A stretch of 64,000 nucleotides of DNA from Paenibacillus xerothermodurans (lineage in GTDB: Bacteria > Bacillota > Bacilli > Paenibacillales > NBRC-103111). Position 1 is the stretch's first letter, and the number at the start of each line of letters is the position of its first letter. The notes below the pieces were generated by a model, which had not been told where the DNA came from, made no database searches, and saw only the letters and a program-made list of their open reading frames with translations. The translations under genes were made by a program, and so were the position numbers. The DNA is taken from assembly GCF_002220865.2 (NCBI RefSeq), contig NZ_NHRJ02000001.1, positions 248,001 through 312,000 on the forward strand. The letters are read 5' to 3'. Below, in pieces: positions 25,488-35,199 of the stretch.

Positions 25488-27548
25488 TTATTTGATCAAC
25501 GCATTGGTGTCGATAATCAAGGCTACCTGACCATCGCCCAAAATAGTTGCTCCCGAAACAGCAAACAAATCCGTTAAATAGGTTCCAAGCGATTTAAGCA
25601 CAATCTCCTGCTGGCCGATGAAGTCGTCCACAGCGACCGCAGCCAATTTGTCACCCTTACGTATGACAACGATCTGTAATTCCGTTTCAATGTCCTCCGT
25701 GGTGCCCGGCACTTCAAACAGTTTGGCCAGCGGCACCAACGGAATGACACCGTCCCGGTAGTCTACCATGCGATTGCCATGGACATACCGAATTTGATTA
25801 GGCTTGATTGCCGCTGTTTCCACGATGGAACTGAGCGGGATCGCGTATTTTTCATTCGACAACCGCACCAGCATGGCGGAGATGATCGACAAGGTAAGAG
25901 GCAGCTGTACCGAAAATTTCGTTCCCTGGCCTAAGGTTGAGCTCACTTGCACTCTTCCGCCCAAGCTCTCAATTTTGGTCTTCACCACATCGAGTCCTAC
26001 GCCGCGGCCGGAAATGTCCGAAATCTTCTCAGCAGTACTGAATCCGGATGAGAACAACAGCAGATATACTTCTTCATCCGATAATTTGGCAGCCTCCTCT
26101 GGAGTGACGACGCCTTTTTGTATCGCGGTCTTCAGTACATTGTCACGGTTAATTCCGCGGCCGTCTTCCTCAATCTCGATGAACACGTAATTTCCGCTGT
26201 GGAAGGCCCGTAAATTGATCGTACCTGTTTCCGGTTTGCCTGCAGCGATGCGCTCCGCAGTCGGTTCCACACCATGGTCTACCGCGTTTCTGAGCAAATG
26301 TACCAGCGGATCGCCAATCTCATCCACGACCGTGCGATCTAATTCGGTGTCAGCCCCTGTGATGATAAGATCTACCTTTTTATCGAGCGTTTTCGCAACA
26401 TCGCGAATCATTCGCGGAAACCGGTTGAATACCGTATCAACTGGGACCATCCGCAGCTTAAGCACGATACCCTGCAGGTCGCTACTTACCCGGGACATAT
26501 GTTCCACGGTCTCGCTCAACTCGCTCTTCTTGAGTTCGCTAGCCAACTGCTCGAGCCGAACCCGATCGATTAATAGCTCGCTGAACAGATTCATTAATGC
26601 ATCCAGACGCTCAATGTCCACGCGTATCGTCCGGCTGGATACTGGTGCCGAGCCAGCGGGTTTCTTCGCTTCGGTTCTGCCTGCCTGGGAAGGTGCTGCT
26701 GCGCTTGACACCGCCGCAGCTGGTGCTGTGCCTGTGGCTGCAACTTCTCTTTGGGCGGCATGTGTTGACAGCTGCAACAGCTTCTCCAGCTTCTCCGCGT
26801 CCAACGCTGTCACCAAAGCCTTGTCAATCTCTGACACAGCGGATATCTGCTTCTCCAACTCCTCCTTGTCAGCGTTGGACACGAAAAATACGGAAAACTC
26901 ATGGTCAAACTTTTCTTGTTCGATATCTTCCACCGATGGAGCGGATTTGATAACCTCTCCGTTCTGCTCCAACACGTTGAAAACCATGTAAGCACGGGCC
27001 GCCTTAAGCACACAGCTGCGACTGATGCCGACTTCGATGTAGAATACACGCATTCCATTTTCGATGGACTGCTGTATAATAGACAGCTGAAACTCATCCA
27101 AGGCTGCGGAGGCTCCCGCTTCTTTGTCTGCAGCGTCGCCCTGCTGCGGCGCACCGCCCTTCACATACTCCCCGCTGACGATAGATTTCAGGGCATTGAC
27201 TATCTCGGAAACATCAGCGCTCCCTGTCCCGCCCTGGATGATATCATCTACCATGGATTCGAGGAAATCCAAGCTCTTGAAGATGCAATCAAAAATAAAG
27301 GGATCCATCTTCAACTTGTCGTTGCGGACCAGGTCCAGCACATTCTCCATCTCATGTGTGAGTGACGCCAAATCCTCAAAACCCATCGTGGCTGACATGC
27401 CTTTCAGCGTGTGAGCAGAGCGGAAAATATTATGTACGATACTTATGTCTTCGGGATTGCTCTCGAGACTCATTAAGTTATCATTCAACGCCTGCAGATG
27501 CTCTCTCGATTCGTCAATGAACATAGATAAATATTGATTCGTCTCCAA
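25488..27548 (-). CDS. cheA: Chemotaxis histidine kinase CheA
   Basis: This is a 686-residue kinase. The P1 domain carries the phospho-accepting His in FRSAHTLKGMSATMG (about His46). P2 is at about 155-260, and an Ala/Pro linker leads to the P3 dimerisation helices (RLDALMNLFSELLIDRVRLE). The P4 ATPase has HLLRNAVDHGVEP, EEDGRGINRDNV and SGRGVGLDVVK, and the P5 CheW-like domain is at the end. I chose the TTG at 27548, which follows GGAGGTGTGGTTA. It phosphorylates CheY and CheB, both encoded in this operon. No cheR or cheV is in the window. Confidence 0.96.
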   Translation of the reverse strand: METNQYLSMFIDESREHLQALNDNLMSLESNPEDISIVHNIFRSAHTLKGMSATMGFEDLASLTHEMENVLDLVRNDKLKMDPFIFDCIFKSLDFLESMVDDIIQGGTGSADVSEIVNALKSIVSGEYVKGGAPQQGDAADKEAGASAALDEFQLSIIQQSIENGMRVFYIEVGISRSCVLKAARAYMVFNVLEQNGEVIKSAPSVEDIEQEKFDHEFSVFFVSNADKEELEKQISAVSEIDKALVTALDAEKLEKLLQLSTHAAQREVAATGTAPAAAVSSAAAPSQAGRTEAKKPAGSAPVSSRTIRVDIERLDALMNLFSELLIDRVRLEQLASELKKSELSETVEHMSRVSSDLQGIVLKLRMVPVDTVFNRFPRMIRDVAKTLDKKVDLIITGADTELDRTVVDEIGDPLVHLLRNAVDHGVEPTAERIAAGKPETGTINLRAFHSGNYVFIEIEEDGRGINRDNVLKTAIQKGVVTPEEAAKLSDEEVYLLLFSSGFSTAEKISDISGRGVGLDVVKTKIESLGGRVQVSSTLGQGTKFSVQLPLTLSIISAMLVRLSNEKYAIPLSSIVETAAIKPNQIRYVHGNRMVDYRDGVIPLVPLAKLFEVPGTTEDIETELQIVVIRKGDKLAAVAVDDFIGQQEIVLKSLGTYLTDLFAVSGATILGDGQVALIIDTNALIK

Positions 27549-27600
27549 TAACCACACCTCCATCAATGTAAAATGCCTAAAACGTGTTCACGCCTAACAT

Positions 27601-28722
27601 TTATCTCAGCACTGCCTGAGCTAGCTTCTGGGCTATGTCCTGCTGATTCAGCACATGCGTGACACAATTCAGCTCTACCGCTGCTCTTGGCATCCCGTAT
27701 ACGATGCATGTTTCTTCCGATTCGGCGATAGTGGTCACAGCCCCGGCATTTTTTAACGCTAGCATCCCTTTGGCTCCGTCGGATCCCATACCTGTCATCA
27801 GCACTATGTGCCTTTTCAATTCTTTGAACGGCAGCAGCGATTCAAACAGAGTATCAACCGACGGCCTGTGCCCGCCGCGTGGTTCCTCCTTGCTGATGTG
27901 AATTTTGTACGAGCCGGTGCCGTTACGGGCGACCGACATATGAAAGCCCCCGGGCGCAACATAAGCCACACCATTCTGCAGGATCATCCCATTCTTGGCC
28001 TCCACCACGCACACATTGGATACAGAATCCAGTCTTTGCGCTAACGATTTTGTGAAATTTGGCGGCATGTGCTGCACAATGACTATGGGCGCCGGCAGAT
28101 GCGCTGGAATGTTCGAGATCACTTGATGCAAAGCCCGCGGCCCGCCGGTGGAAGTACCGATAGCGATGACCTGCTTAACCTGCGACGGTGCTTGTCCATT
28201 CAATGGATTAGTCGGTATAGGTCTCGGTTCATGCGTAATCGTTTGTTTCGCTTCAGTCCCGTGTTGTGGCCCTACGGACGGCTTCCAAGCTGGGGCTTGG
28301 TGTACACGAAACTTCGTTACATCGGCCTTCACCGCCACGCGCAGTTTTTCCAGCAATGCTGTCTGCACTTTGCGGAGATCCAAGGAGATGGAACCGGAAG
28401 GCTTGCCTATGAAATCTATAGCCCCCCGTTCCAGCGCGATAATTGTTTCTCTGGCCCCGTCCTGCGTCAAGCTGCTGAGCATAACAACCGGCGTAGGCTG
28501 CTCAGTCATAATCACTTGCAATGCATCCAAGCCGTTCATCTCCGGCATCTCAATGTCCATGGTCACCACCCGCGGTCTGAGCCGTTTGACCATTTCAACA
28601 GCTTGTTTGCCGTTTTTTGCGGCGCCTATCACTTTGAACTGCGGATCCTCGGAAATGAGATCGGTGATGATCTTACGCATGAAGACAGAGTCATCAACCA
28701 CTAAAACTTCATAACTTTGCAT
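27601..28722 (-). CDS. cheB: Protein-glutamate methylesterase/deamidase CheB
   Basis: This 373-residue two-domain response regulator removes methyl groups from chemoreceptors. The receiver domain has VLVVDDSVFMRK, the phosphorylated Asp in VVTMDIEMPEMNGLD and the Lys in IGKPSGS. After a linker (about 135-185) comes the esterase domain, with catalytic Ser in AIGTSTGGPRAL, His in IVQHMPPNFT and Asp in LMTGMGSDGAKGM. I chose the ATG at 28722 after GAGGAGTGAACC; an in-frame GTG four codons upstream overlaps the ribosome site. Confidence 0.96.
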   Translation of the reverse strand: MQSYEVLVVDDSVFMRKIITDLISEDPQFKVIGAAKNGKQAVEMVKRLRPRVVTMDIEMPEMNGLDALQVIMTEQPTPVVMLSSLTQDGARETIIALERGAIDFIGKPSGSISLDLRKVQTALLEKLRVAVKADVTKFRVHQAPAWKPSVGPQHGTEAKQTITHEPRPIPTNPLNGQAPSQVKQVIAIGTSTGGPRALHQVISNIPAHLPAPIVIVQHMPPNFTKSLAQRLDSVSNVCVVEAKNGMILQNGVAYVAPGGFHMSVARNGTGSYKIHISKEEPRGGHRPSVDTLFESLLPFKELKRHIVLMTGMGSDGAKGMLALKNAGAVTTIAESEETCIVYGMPRAAVELNCVTHVLNQQDIAQKLAQAVLR

Positions 28723-28770
28723 AATATGGTTCACTCCTCAAGGTTGTCAGTATTTGTCGGTGAGAGGATG

Positions 28771-29646
28771 TCATTGCTTGAGCAGTCTGATCATTTTTGA
28801 TAGAAACCCTTTCACCGCACTTTTTTGCTGATCCATAGGAGTCTGCCTGCTTATAAAAGCCTCGACAAGCTTGTCAATTGACTGTGACGCGGTACAAGCG
28901 GGATACTCAATGGTGAACGGCACCTGCTTTTTGACCGCTCTCGACACACAGCTGTCATCCGCTACGAAACCTAGAGCAGGAATGTCGAGTTGCAAAAACC
29001 GCTTGGCAACCAAGCTGATCTTATCCGCCGTGTGCTTCCCTTCCTGCCAGTCCGTGGCCCGGTTCACCACTAGCTTGAACCTAACAGGCTCGCGCATAGA
29101 ATTCACCATTTTGATAATCGCATAGGCATCGGTGACAGAGGTTGGCTCAGGTGTTGTCACCACGATGGTTTCCTCGGCCGCCAGGATGAACTTTAATGTC
29201 TCCTTGGATAGACCGGCGCCGGTATCAAAAATAATGTAATCTACCGATCCGTTCAATTGGTCCACCTGTTGTGCAAAATAATCCAGTTGTTCCTCAGTTA
29301 GTCTAATCAAATCATTAAATCCGGAGCCGCCAGCTATAAACTGCAAACCGTTGTAGCCGACATTGATAATCTCCCATATCGTTTTTTCTTGTTTCAGTAA
29401 ATGATACAAACTGTACTTCGCGGAGATCCCCATTAGCACATCTATGTTGGCTAAGCCGATATCAGCGTCAAAAACAAGCACGCGGAAGCCTCTCTTTTGA
29501 AGCGCCAATGCGAAGTTGAGCGTAAAGTTGGATTTGCCAACGCCGCCCTTGCCGCTGGTAACCGTAATAATGCGCGTGACTGTGGAGGTCTGCGGATTTT
29601 GCCGGTTTGAGATAAGATTCCGGAGTCCCTGGGCCTGGTCATTCAT
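28771..29646 (-). CDS. flhG: MinD-like ATPase FlhG (YlxH)
   Basis: This 291-residue P-loop ATPase of the MinD/ParA class helps set flagellar number and position and acts on FlhF and C-ring assembly. The N-terminal DQAQGLRNLISN motif is the segment known to stimulate FlhF GTPase in this family. The deviant Walker A TVTSGKGGVGKSNFTLN and DADIGLANIDVLMG follow. The start overlaps the flhF stop by 8 bp, so the two partners are translated together. Confidence 0.94.
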   Translation of the reverse strand: MNDQAQGLRNLISNRQNPQTSTVTRIITVTSGKGGVGKSNFTLNFALALQKRGFRVLVFDADIGLANIDVLMGISAKYSLYHLLKQEKTIWEIINVGYNGLQFIAGGSGFNDLIRLTEEQLDYFAQQVDQLNGSVDYIIFDTGAGLSKETLKFILAAEETIVVTTPEPTSVTDAYAIIKMVNSMREPVRFKLVVNRATDWQEGKHTADKISLVAKRFLQLDIPALGFVADDSCVSRAVKKQVPFTIEYPACTASQSIDKLVEAFISRQTPMDQQKSAVKGFLSKMIRLLKQ

Positions 29647-30946
29647 GGTTATGGGCCCCCAGTATCAAGTCAATGATGTATTGTTCGTGCAGTTCAGATA
29701 TATCATCCGGCACATTCTGTCCATGCGTCACGTACGACAGCTGCAGCTTGAAGTCATTCACCAGATTAATGATCGCACCATACGAATTGGTTTCATCCAT
29801 TTTAGTAAACAAAACTTTATCCAGTTTAAATTTGGAAAAGTTTTCGGCAATAACTTTCATGTCTTTGTACTTGGTGGTCAAGCTGAGGACGAGATACGTT
29901 TCACTCTTTCCTCCGGTGTGCAGCAGTGCGTTGAGCTCTGATACATACATTTCGTTACGGTAATTTCGGCCTGCCGTATCCATGAAAATGAGATCGCAGT
30001 CTTTCAACTGTTCAAACGCTTTTGGCAAGTCCTGTGGCGAAAATACGACTTCCAACGGAACGTTGAGAATGGTGGCATACGTCTTTAGCTGCTCGACAGC
30101 CGCTATACGGTAGGTGTCCGATGTGATGAATCCGACTTTACGTTGATGTTTCAACACCTGCTCTGCGGCCAGTTTGGCGATCGTTGTTGTTTTGCCTACC
30201 CCGGTTGGTCCCACAAAATGTACGATATTTGCGTCACGGTCCAACCGCTTTGACCCGCCGGTATGAAACAGTTTGGATAACTGTGAACGTAATGACTGTT
30301 CCACGTGCTCCTCTGTTAACGGAATGTCCGAATCCTGTGTTTGTTCCGCTACGGCCAGTATGATATCTTCTGCCAATGCTGCATCAAGCTCCTGAGCAAG
30401 CAGACGCTCACGGAATGCCTCAAGCACGGGGTGCAGAGCTGTTTGCTGTAATCCTTGCACTGAGAGCTTATGCATATATTCCTTCATTTGTTTCAGTTCA
30501 TCTAACAGGATGTCTTCCTTTGCTTTCGCATTGGTTGAGTTGGATTCTCGTGCCTGTGTGTGAGCTGGCCCACCCTGTACCAAGAAGTCCGGCACTTCCG
30601 GGAAAACCGAGGCATCCTGCCGATCCATTGTCGAGGCTGGGTGTACCGATGCCGCCGCCGGTCTAGCGTAAGCGGCATGTGCATTTTGCTGTATAGTACC
30701 GAAACTCGGTTGGACGCTTTCCGCGTGCGTTGGAGGCTTGGCTGCGGGCGGGATCGTCCTGGAAGGTGCGGCGGCTTCCGAATCTGTTGCGGCAATGACT
30801 TCAATCCTTTTCTTGCTGAACATTCCCATGAAGCCCCCGGACTTGACTTCTTTGGTGTTCAGAATTACCGCGTCTTTACCTAACTCCGTGCGAATTCTAT
30901 GCAGCGCATCGGGCATGGAATCCACTACGTACCGCTTTACCCTCAT
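29639..30946 (-). CDS. flhF: SRP-type GTPase FlhF
   Basis: This 435-residue GTPase of the SRP/FtsY family marks sites of flagellar assembly. The N-terminal B domain includes MRVKRYVVDSMPDALHRIRTEL and a variable Ala/Pro region (about 65-150), followed by the N-G domain with [18 protein letters not shown] (G1), DTAGRNYRNEMYV (G3) and TKMDET (G4). The ATG at 30946 overlaps the flhA stop as ATGA and has GGGGGTAG upstream. It overlaps flhG downstream. Confidence 0.95.
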   Translation of the reverse strand: MRVKRYVVDSMPDALHRIRTELGKDAVILNTKEVKSGGFMGMFSKKRIEVIAATDSEAAAPSRTIPPAAKPPTHAESVQPSFGTIQQNAHAAYARPAAASVHPASTMDRQDASVFPEVPDFLVQGGPAHTQARESNSTNAKAKEDILLDELKQMKEYMHKLSVQGLQQTALHPVLEAFRERLLAQELDAALAEDIILAVAEQTQDSDIPLTEEHVEQSLRSQLSKLFHTGGSKRLDRDANIVHFVGPTGVGKTTTIAKLAAEQVLKHQRKVGFITSDTYRIAAVEQLKTYATILNVPLEVVFSPQDLPKAFEQLKDCDLIFMDTAGRNYRNEMYVSELNALLHTGGKSETYLVLSLTTKYKDMKVIAENFSKFKLDKVLFTKMDETNSYGAIINLVNDFKLQLSYVTHGQNVPDDISELHEQYIIDLILGAHNHE

Positions 30947-32976
30947 AAGTTAACTACCCCCATGCTTTGAATTTCGACGTTGGGTTCAAGCTCACTGTAT
31001 GACAATACCGGTATATCCTGCATTGTTCGTTCCAGCAATTGCCTTAAATACATCCGAATAGTAGGCGACGTGAGAACAATCGGCGGCTGACCGGCCTGAA
31101 TCAGCTTGCTGACTTGATCCGTTACGCGCTGATAGATCAGCTGGGTTGAGCTCGGATCGAGCGCTAAATAGCTGCCTTGATCCGATTGCTGTACGGACTC
31201 GGCGATTCTCTTTTCCAAAGTCGGTCCTACAGTAATTACTTTCAGCGAATCCCCGCTGGCAGCAAACTGCTGTGTGATTTGTCTGGACAACGCTTGTCTC
31301 ACATATTCCGTTAAGATTTCGTGATCCTTGGTGTAGGTGGCGTAGTCCGCCAACGTTTCCAAGATCGTTACCAGATCGCGGACGGATATTTTTTCCCTGA
31401 GCAGCTTCACAAGCACTTTCTGTATATCCCCGGTGGACAGTACGCCGGGAATTAGCTCGTCCACCAACGCAGGATAGCTTTCTTTCACATTTTCGATCAA
31501 TGCTTTCGTCTCTTGGCGTCCAAGCAGCTCATGAGCATATTTCTTGATTACTTCCGTTAAATGTGTCGCCACCACGGACGGCGGGTCTACCACCGTATAG
31601 CCGGACAGCTCGGCTCTTTCCTTCATCACCTCATCAATCCATAACGCAGGCAGTCCAAAAGCAGGCTCCAGTGTATCGATCCCGGCGATGGAATCATCAT
31701 CGATACCCGGGCTCATTGCCAGATAATGATTGAGCAGCAGCTCGCCGCGCGCCACCGTATTGCCTTTGATTTTGATGACATATTCGTTCGGCTTGAGCTG
31801 AATGTTATCACGTATACGAATCACCGGAACAACAATACCCAACTCCAAAGCACACTGCCTGCGAATCAATATGATGCGGTCCAATAGATCGCCGCCCTGC
31901 TGGGTATCGGCCAACGGAATCAATCCATAGCCGAACTCAAATTCAATGGGATCCACCTGCAGCAGGCTGATTACGCTCTCAGGGCTTCGTACCTCTTCGA
32001 TCTGCTGTTCCTCCTCGAGCATGTCTTCTTGTGCCTGCTGTCTGACCACGCTCTGCTGCATTTTGTAGGCCGCGAAAGCCAATAGAGCCGCGATAGGAAG
32101 TGTGGTAATAAGATGTATCGGTGTGAAAATTCCCAACAGCGTGATTGTTCCTGCGACGATGTAAAGCAGCTTCGGGTAAGAGAAAATCTGCGCTGTCAAA
32201 TCGTGTGCTAAATTACCATCGGATGAGGCACGCGTAACAATCAAACCTGCCGCGGTGGAAATCAGCAGTGCTGGAATCTGACTAACTAGGCCGTCACCGA
32301 TGGTCATAATGGAATAACGCTCACCTGCTTCGGCGATATCCATGCCCTTCATGGTCACACCGATAATCAATCCGCCCAAAATGTTAATGATAAGGATGAT
32401 AATGCCTGCGATGGCATCACCTTTCACAAATTTGCTCGCACCGTCCATAGCCCCGTAAAAATCTGCTTCCTTGGCGATGTTCTCACGTCGTTCCTTAGCT
32501 TGTTGTTCGTTGATAAGACCTGCGTTCAGGTCAGCATCAATCGCCATTTGCTTACCAGGCATCGCATCCAGCGTAAAGCGGGCTGCGACCTCGGCAACGC
32601 GCTCAGAACCTTTGGTTATCACAATAAACTGCACCAGAACTAGAATGATAAAAACGACAAAGCCCACGACAATGTTCCCCTGGGCAACGAACGAACCAAA
32701 GGTTGTGACCACGCTACCAGCGTTGGCATGAGCCAAAATGTTTCTTGTCGTAGAGACATTTAACGCTAGACGAAACAGTGTGGTAATCAACAATAGTGAA
32801 GGAAATATAGAGAACTGAAGTGCATGGGTCGTGTTCATCCCGACGAGAATGATCACTAAAGCTACTGAGATATTGATGATCAGTAGGACATCCAACAACC
32901 AAATAGGTACCGGGACTACCATCATGAGTATGATTCCGATAACTCCAACGAGCACCACCAGGTCTTTCACTCTCAC
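30943..32976 (-). CDS. flhA: Flagellar type III export gate protein FlhA
   Basis: This 677-residue inner-membrane component forms the nonameric export ring. It has about eight N-terminal membrane segments up to residue 310, with the conserved loop ARFTLDAMPGKQMAIDADLNAGLI between them. The large cytosolic domain that docks chaperone-substrate complexes runs from about 330 to the end. The start is a GTG at 32976 after AAAGGAGGACATCTGC. Length is normal for the family. Confidence 0.96.
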   Translation of the reverse strand: MRVKDLVVLVGVIGIILMMVVPVPIWLLDVLLIINISVALVIILVGMNTTHALQFSIFPSLLLITTLFRLALNVSTTRNILAHANAGSVVTTFGSFVAQGNIVVGFVVFIILVLVQFIVITKGSERVAEVAARFTLDAMPGKQMAIDADLNAGLINEQQAKERRENIAKEADFYGAMDGASKFVKGDAIAGIIILIINILGGLIIGVTMKGMDIAEAGERYSIMTIGDGLVSQIPALLISTAAGLIVTRASSDGNLAHDLTAQIFSYPKLLYIVAGTITLLGIFTPIHLITTLPIAALLAFAAYKMQQSVVRQQAQEDMLEEEQQIEEVRSPESVISLLQVDPIEFEFGYGLIPLADTQQGGDLLDRIILIRRQCALELGIVVPVIRIRDNIQLKPNEYVIKIKGNTVARGELLLNHYLAMSPGIDDDSIAGIDTLEPAFGLPALWIDEVMKERAELSGYTVVDPPSVVATHLTEVIKKYAHELLGRQETKALIENVKESYPALVDELIPGVLSTGDIQKVLVKLLREKISVRDLVTILETLADYATYTKDHEILTEYVRQALSRQITQQFAASGDSLKVITVGPTLEKRIAESVQQSDQGSYLALDPSSTQLIYQRVTDQVSKLIQAGQPPIVLTSPTIRMYLRQLLERTMQDIPVLSYSELEPNVEIQSMGVVNL

Positions 32977-32997
32977 GCAGATGTCCTCCTTTCTGTC

Positions 32998-34089
32998 TTA
33001 GTTGGCCTTGCCTTTCATTTTGTACACGTATGCCAGCACTTCGGCCACCGCTTGGAACATGTCAGCCGGAATGCCTTCCCCGATTTCCACCTGAGCGTAC
33101 AGAGCTCTCGCCAAAGGCTTATTTTCCATTGTGATAATGCCGTTTTCCTTCGCAATCTGCTTAATTTTCAACGCGAGGAAGCCCGTGCCTTTTGCTACAA
33201 CCGTTGGGGCTTGCATCTGTTTCGCATCATAGCGCAACGCTACTGCAAAATGCGTAGGATTCGTGATCACAACATCTGCTTTCGGAACCTCCTGCATCAT
33301 ACGCTGGAGCGCCATGCGACGTTGTTTCTCGCGAATCTTCCCCTTGATTAGGGGATCGCCTTCCGTCTTCTTGTATTCGTCTTTTATGTCCTGCTTAGAC
33401 ATTCTAATTCCCTTTTCAAACTCGTACTTTTGGTACATGTAATCAAACAGCGCGAGAACGATAAGGACAATACCAATTTTTATGCCTAACTTCAGTGAAA
33501 TGGATGCAATAATGGAAAAGATGCCTTCGAGCGGTATACTGGCGAATTCCATCAGGTGGCTCTTCTCTTCCCACAGTGTGGAATACACCACGTAGCCGAT
33601 GACAAACAGCTTCAGTAAAGATTTTAATAACTCAACCAATGATCTTAAGCCAAAGATGTTTCTGGCCCCTTCGATCGGGTTCAGCTTGCTGAACTTCATC
33701 TTCAGAGGCTCACCTGTAATCAGAAAACCGAATTGTAAGTAGCTGCTGAAGATGGCTATCACCACCGCTACGAGCATGATAGGGGTCAAAAGCAGCAAGC
33801 TTTGTACCATCAACTGTTGAAACAGCTTCTCTATGTTTTCAACCGTTGTATCCATTAACAAGTAATCATTCAATACCGACCGGAAGATTAACATAATCTG
33901 ATCTTTCATGTATCCGCCGAATAGATAGAACGATAAAATACAGAAAAAAAGAATGAATGCCGCAGGTACGTCCATGCTTCGGGCGACCTGCCCTTTCTCT
34001 CTCGATTCCTGCCGTTTTTTGGGCGTTGCGGGCTCGGTTTTTTCCCCGGCAAACATTTGCAAATCCAACTGCAGTTGAAAATGATTCAC
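32998..34089 (-). CDS. flhB: Flagellar export switch protein FlhB
   Basis: This 363-residue membrane protein controls the switch from rod/hook to filament export. It opens with KTEPATPKKRQESREKGQVARS, has four membrane segments (to about 215), and a cytosolic domain with the self-cleaving motif VVITNPTHFAVALRYD (Asn-Pro at about 275). The start is a GTG at 34089 after GGGAGGACTGGAA. A second protein resembling only the C-terminal part is encoded at 63632-63943. Confidence 0.95.
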   Translation of the reverse strand: MNHFQLQLDLQMFAGEKTEPATPKKRQESREKGQVARSMDVPAAFILFFCILSFYLFGGYMKDQIMLIFRSVLNDYLLMDTTVENIEKLFQQLMVQSLLLLTPIMLVAVVIAIFSSYLQFGFLITGEPLKMKFSKLNPIEGARNIFGLRSLVELLKSLLKLFVIGYVVYSTLWEEKSHLMEFASIPLEGIFSIIASISLKLGIKIGIVLIVLALFDYMYQKYEFEKGIRMSKQDIKDEYKKTEGDPLIKGKIREKQRRMALQRMMQEVPKADVVITNPTHFAVALRYDAKQMQAPTVVAKGTGFLALKIKQIAKENGIITMENKPLARALYAQVEIGEGIPADMFQAVAEVLAYVYKMKGKAN

Positions 34090-34104
34090 TTCCAGTCCTC
34101 CCGC

Positions 34105-34884
34105 TCAACCGGTGAATAACCCAATAAATTTTTGTAATGAATCCAGCATGGAGACAAAGGAACCCTCGAACACATCGTGATATCCCGGAAACAACATAAT
34201 TAACAGCATGAAACCAATTAACATCTTCAGAGGCGCCCCCACGACAAAAATGTTGAACTGCGGTGCCACTCTAGATAGCAGGCCAAGTCCAATGTCTGTC
34301 AAAAGCAGTGCCGCGACAATGGGTGCTGCAATTTGCAAGCTGAGCGCGAACACGGTAGAGAACGTCTGTACCATAAACTGTGAAATCTGCCCATTGTACG
34401 TTTTAGAGAACACATCGTTAGACAGAGGAATCCATTCATAGCTCTCAATGATCGCCTTGAGCAGTGAGTGGTGACCGTTGAGTGAGAGAAACAGTACTAC
34501 CGCGACCATATACTTGAAGTTCCCTAGAATGGGACTAGAAGCCCCGGTCATTGGGTCGATAACGTTGGAAATACCGAAGCCTATTTGTATGTCGATAAAA
34601 GAGCCTGCAATTTGAAACGCTGCGAAAAACATATATGCGACAAAGCCTAAGGTTACACCGACCAGAACTTCCCGGCAGAGCGACAACAAGTAAAGCGAGT
34701 CGAATGCCACCGGCGCGGATGAGCCAACTAACGAGTAAGCCATCAATGTCACAAAAAAAGCGAGTCCAATTTTAAAATGGTTCGGTATATTTCTGGATGA
34801 AAACACGGGCGCGACGACAAAAAACGATGTAATCCGACAAAAACAAAGCAGAAAGCTAGGCAAATATTGACTAACCCATTCCAT
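34105..34884 (-). CDS. fliR: Flagellar export gate protein FliR
   Basis: This 259-residue polytopic membrane protein has about six hydrophobic segments and forms part of the FliPQR export channel. The segment GFGISNVIDPMTGASSPILGNFKYM is typical of FliR. The ATG at 34884 lies 13 bp after fliQ; its ribosome site is weak (GGTTGTGA), suggesting dependence on coupling. Order fliP-fliQ-fliR-flhB-flhA is conserved. Confidence 0.94.
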   Translation of the reverse strand: MEWVSQYLPSFLLCFCRITSFFVVAPVFSSRNIPNHFKIGLAFFVTLMAYSLVGSSAPVAFDSLYLLSLCREVLVGVTLGFVAYMFFAAFQIAGSFIDIQIGFGISNVIDPMTGASSPILGNFKYMVAVVLFLSLNGHHSLLKAIIESYEWIPLSNDVFSKTYNGQISQFMVQTFSTVFALSLQIAAPIVAALLLTDIGLGLLSRVAPQFNIFVVGAPLKMLIGFMLLIMLFPGYHDVFEGSFVSMLDSLQKFIGLFTG

Positions 34885-34897
34885 CTTCAGTCACAAC

Positions 34898-35167
34898 CTA
34901 GCCAATAAATTTGTGAAGGTTATTAAACAAGTTGTAAGTGTAATCGACTAATGTCGTTAAAATCCAGGGACCGAAAAATAAAATAGCCAACAGCACAGCG
35001 ACGATTTTTGGAACAAAAGCCAGCGTCTGCTCCTGTATTTGGGTAGTCGCTTGAAATATGCTTATGATTAACCCAACCACCAGTCCTATGACAAGCATTG
35101 GTGCGCTGGTTTTCAGCACGGTATACACGGCCTCACCGGCCAGATGGATGACAAATTCCGAACTCAC
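34898..35167 (-). CDS. fliQ: Flagellar export gate protein FliQ
   Basis: This 89-residue protein has two transmembrane helices and is the standard length for FliQ. The segment GLIISIFQATTQIQEQTLAFVPK between the helices is the family signature. It packs with FliP and FliR in the export channel. The start is a GTG at 35167 after AGGAGAATACAGA. Confidence 0.95.
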   Translation of the reverse strand: MSSEFVIHLAGEAVYTVLKTSAPMLVIGLVVGLIISIFQATTQIQEQTLAFVPKIVAVLLAILFFGPWILTTLVDYTYNLFNNLHKFIG

Positions 35168-35199
35168 TCTGTATTCTCCTCCTGCATGTTTTGCCGCAC

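Noticed and set aside
26215-26991. 258-codon open frame on the plus strand opposite cheA
   Set aside because: Ser/Thr-rich low-quality protein with no motif; a shadow of the cheA coding strand.
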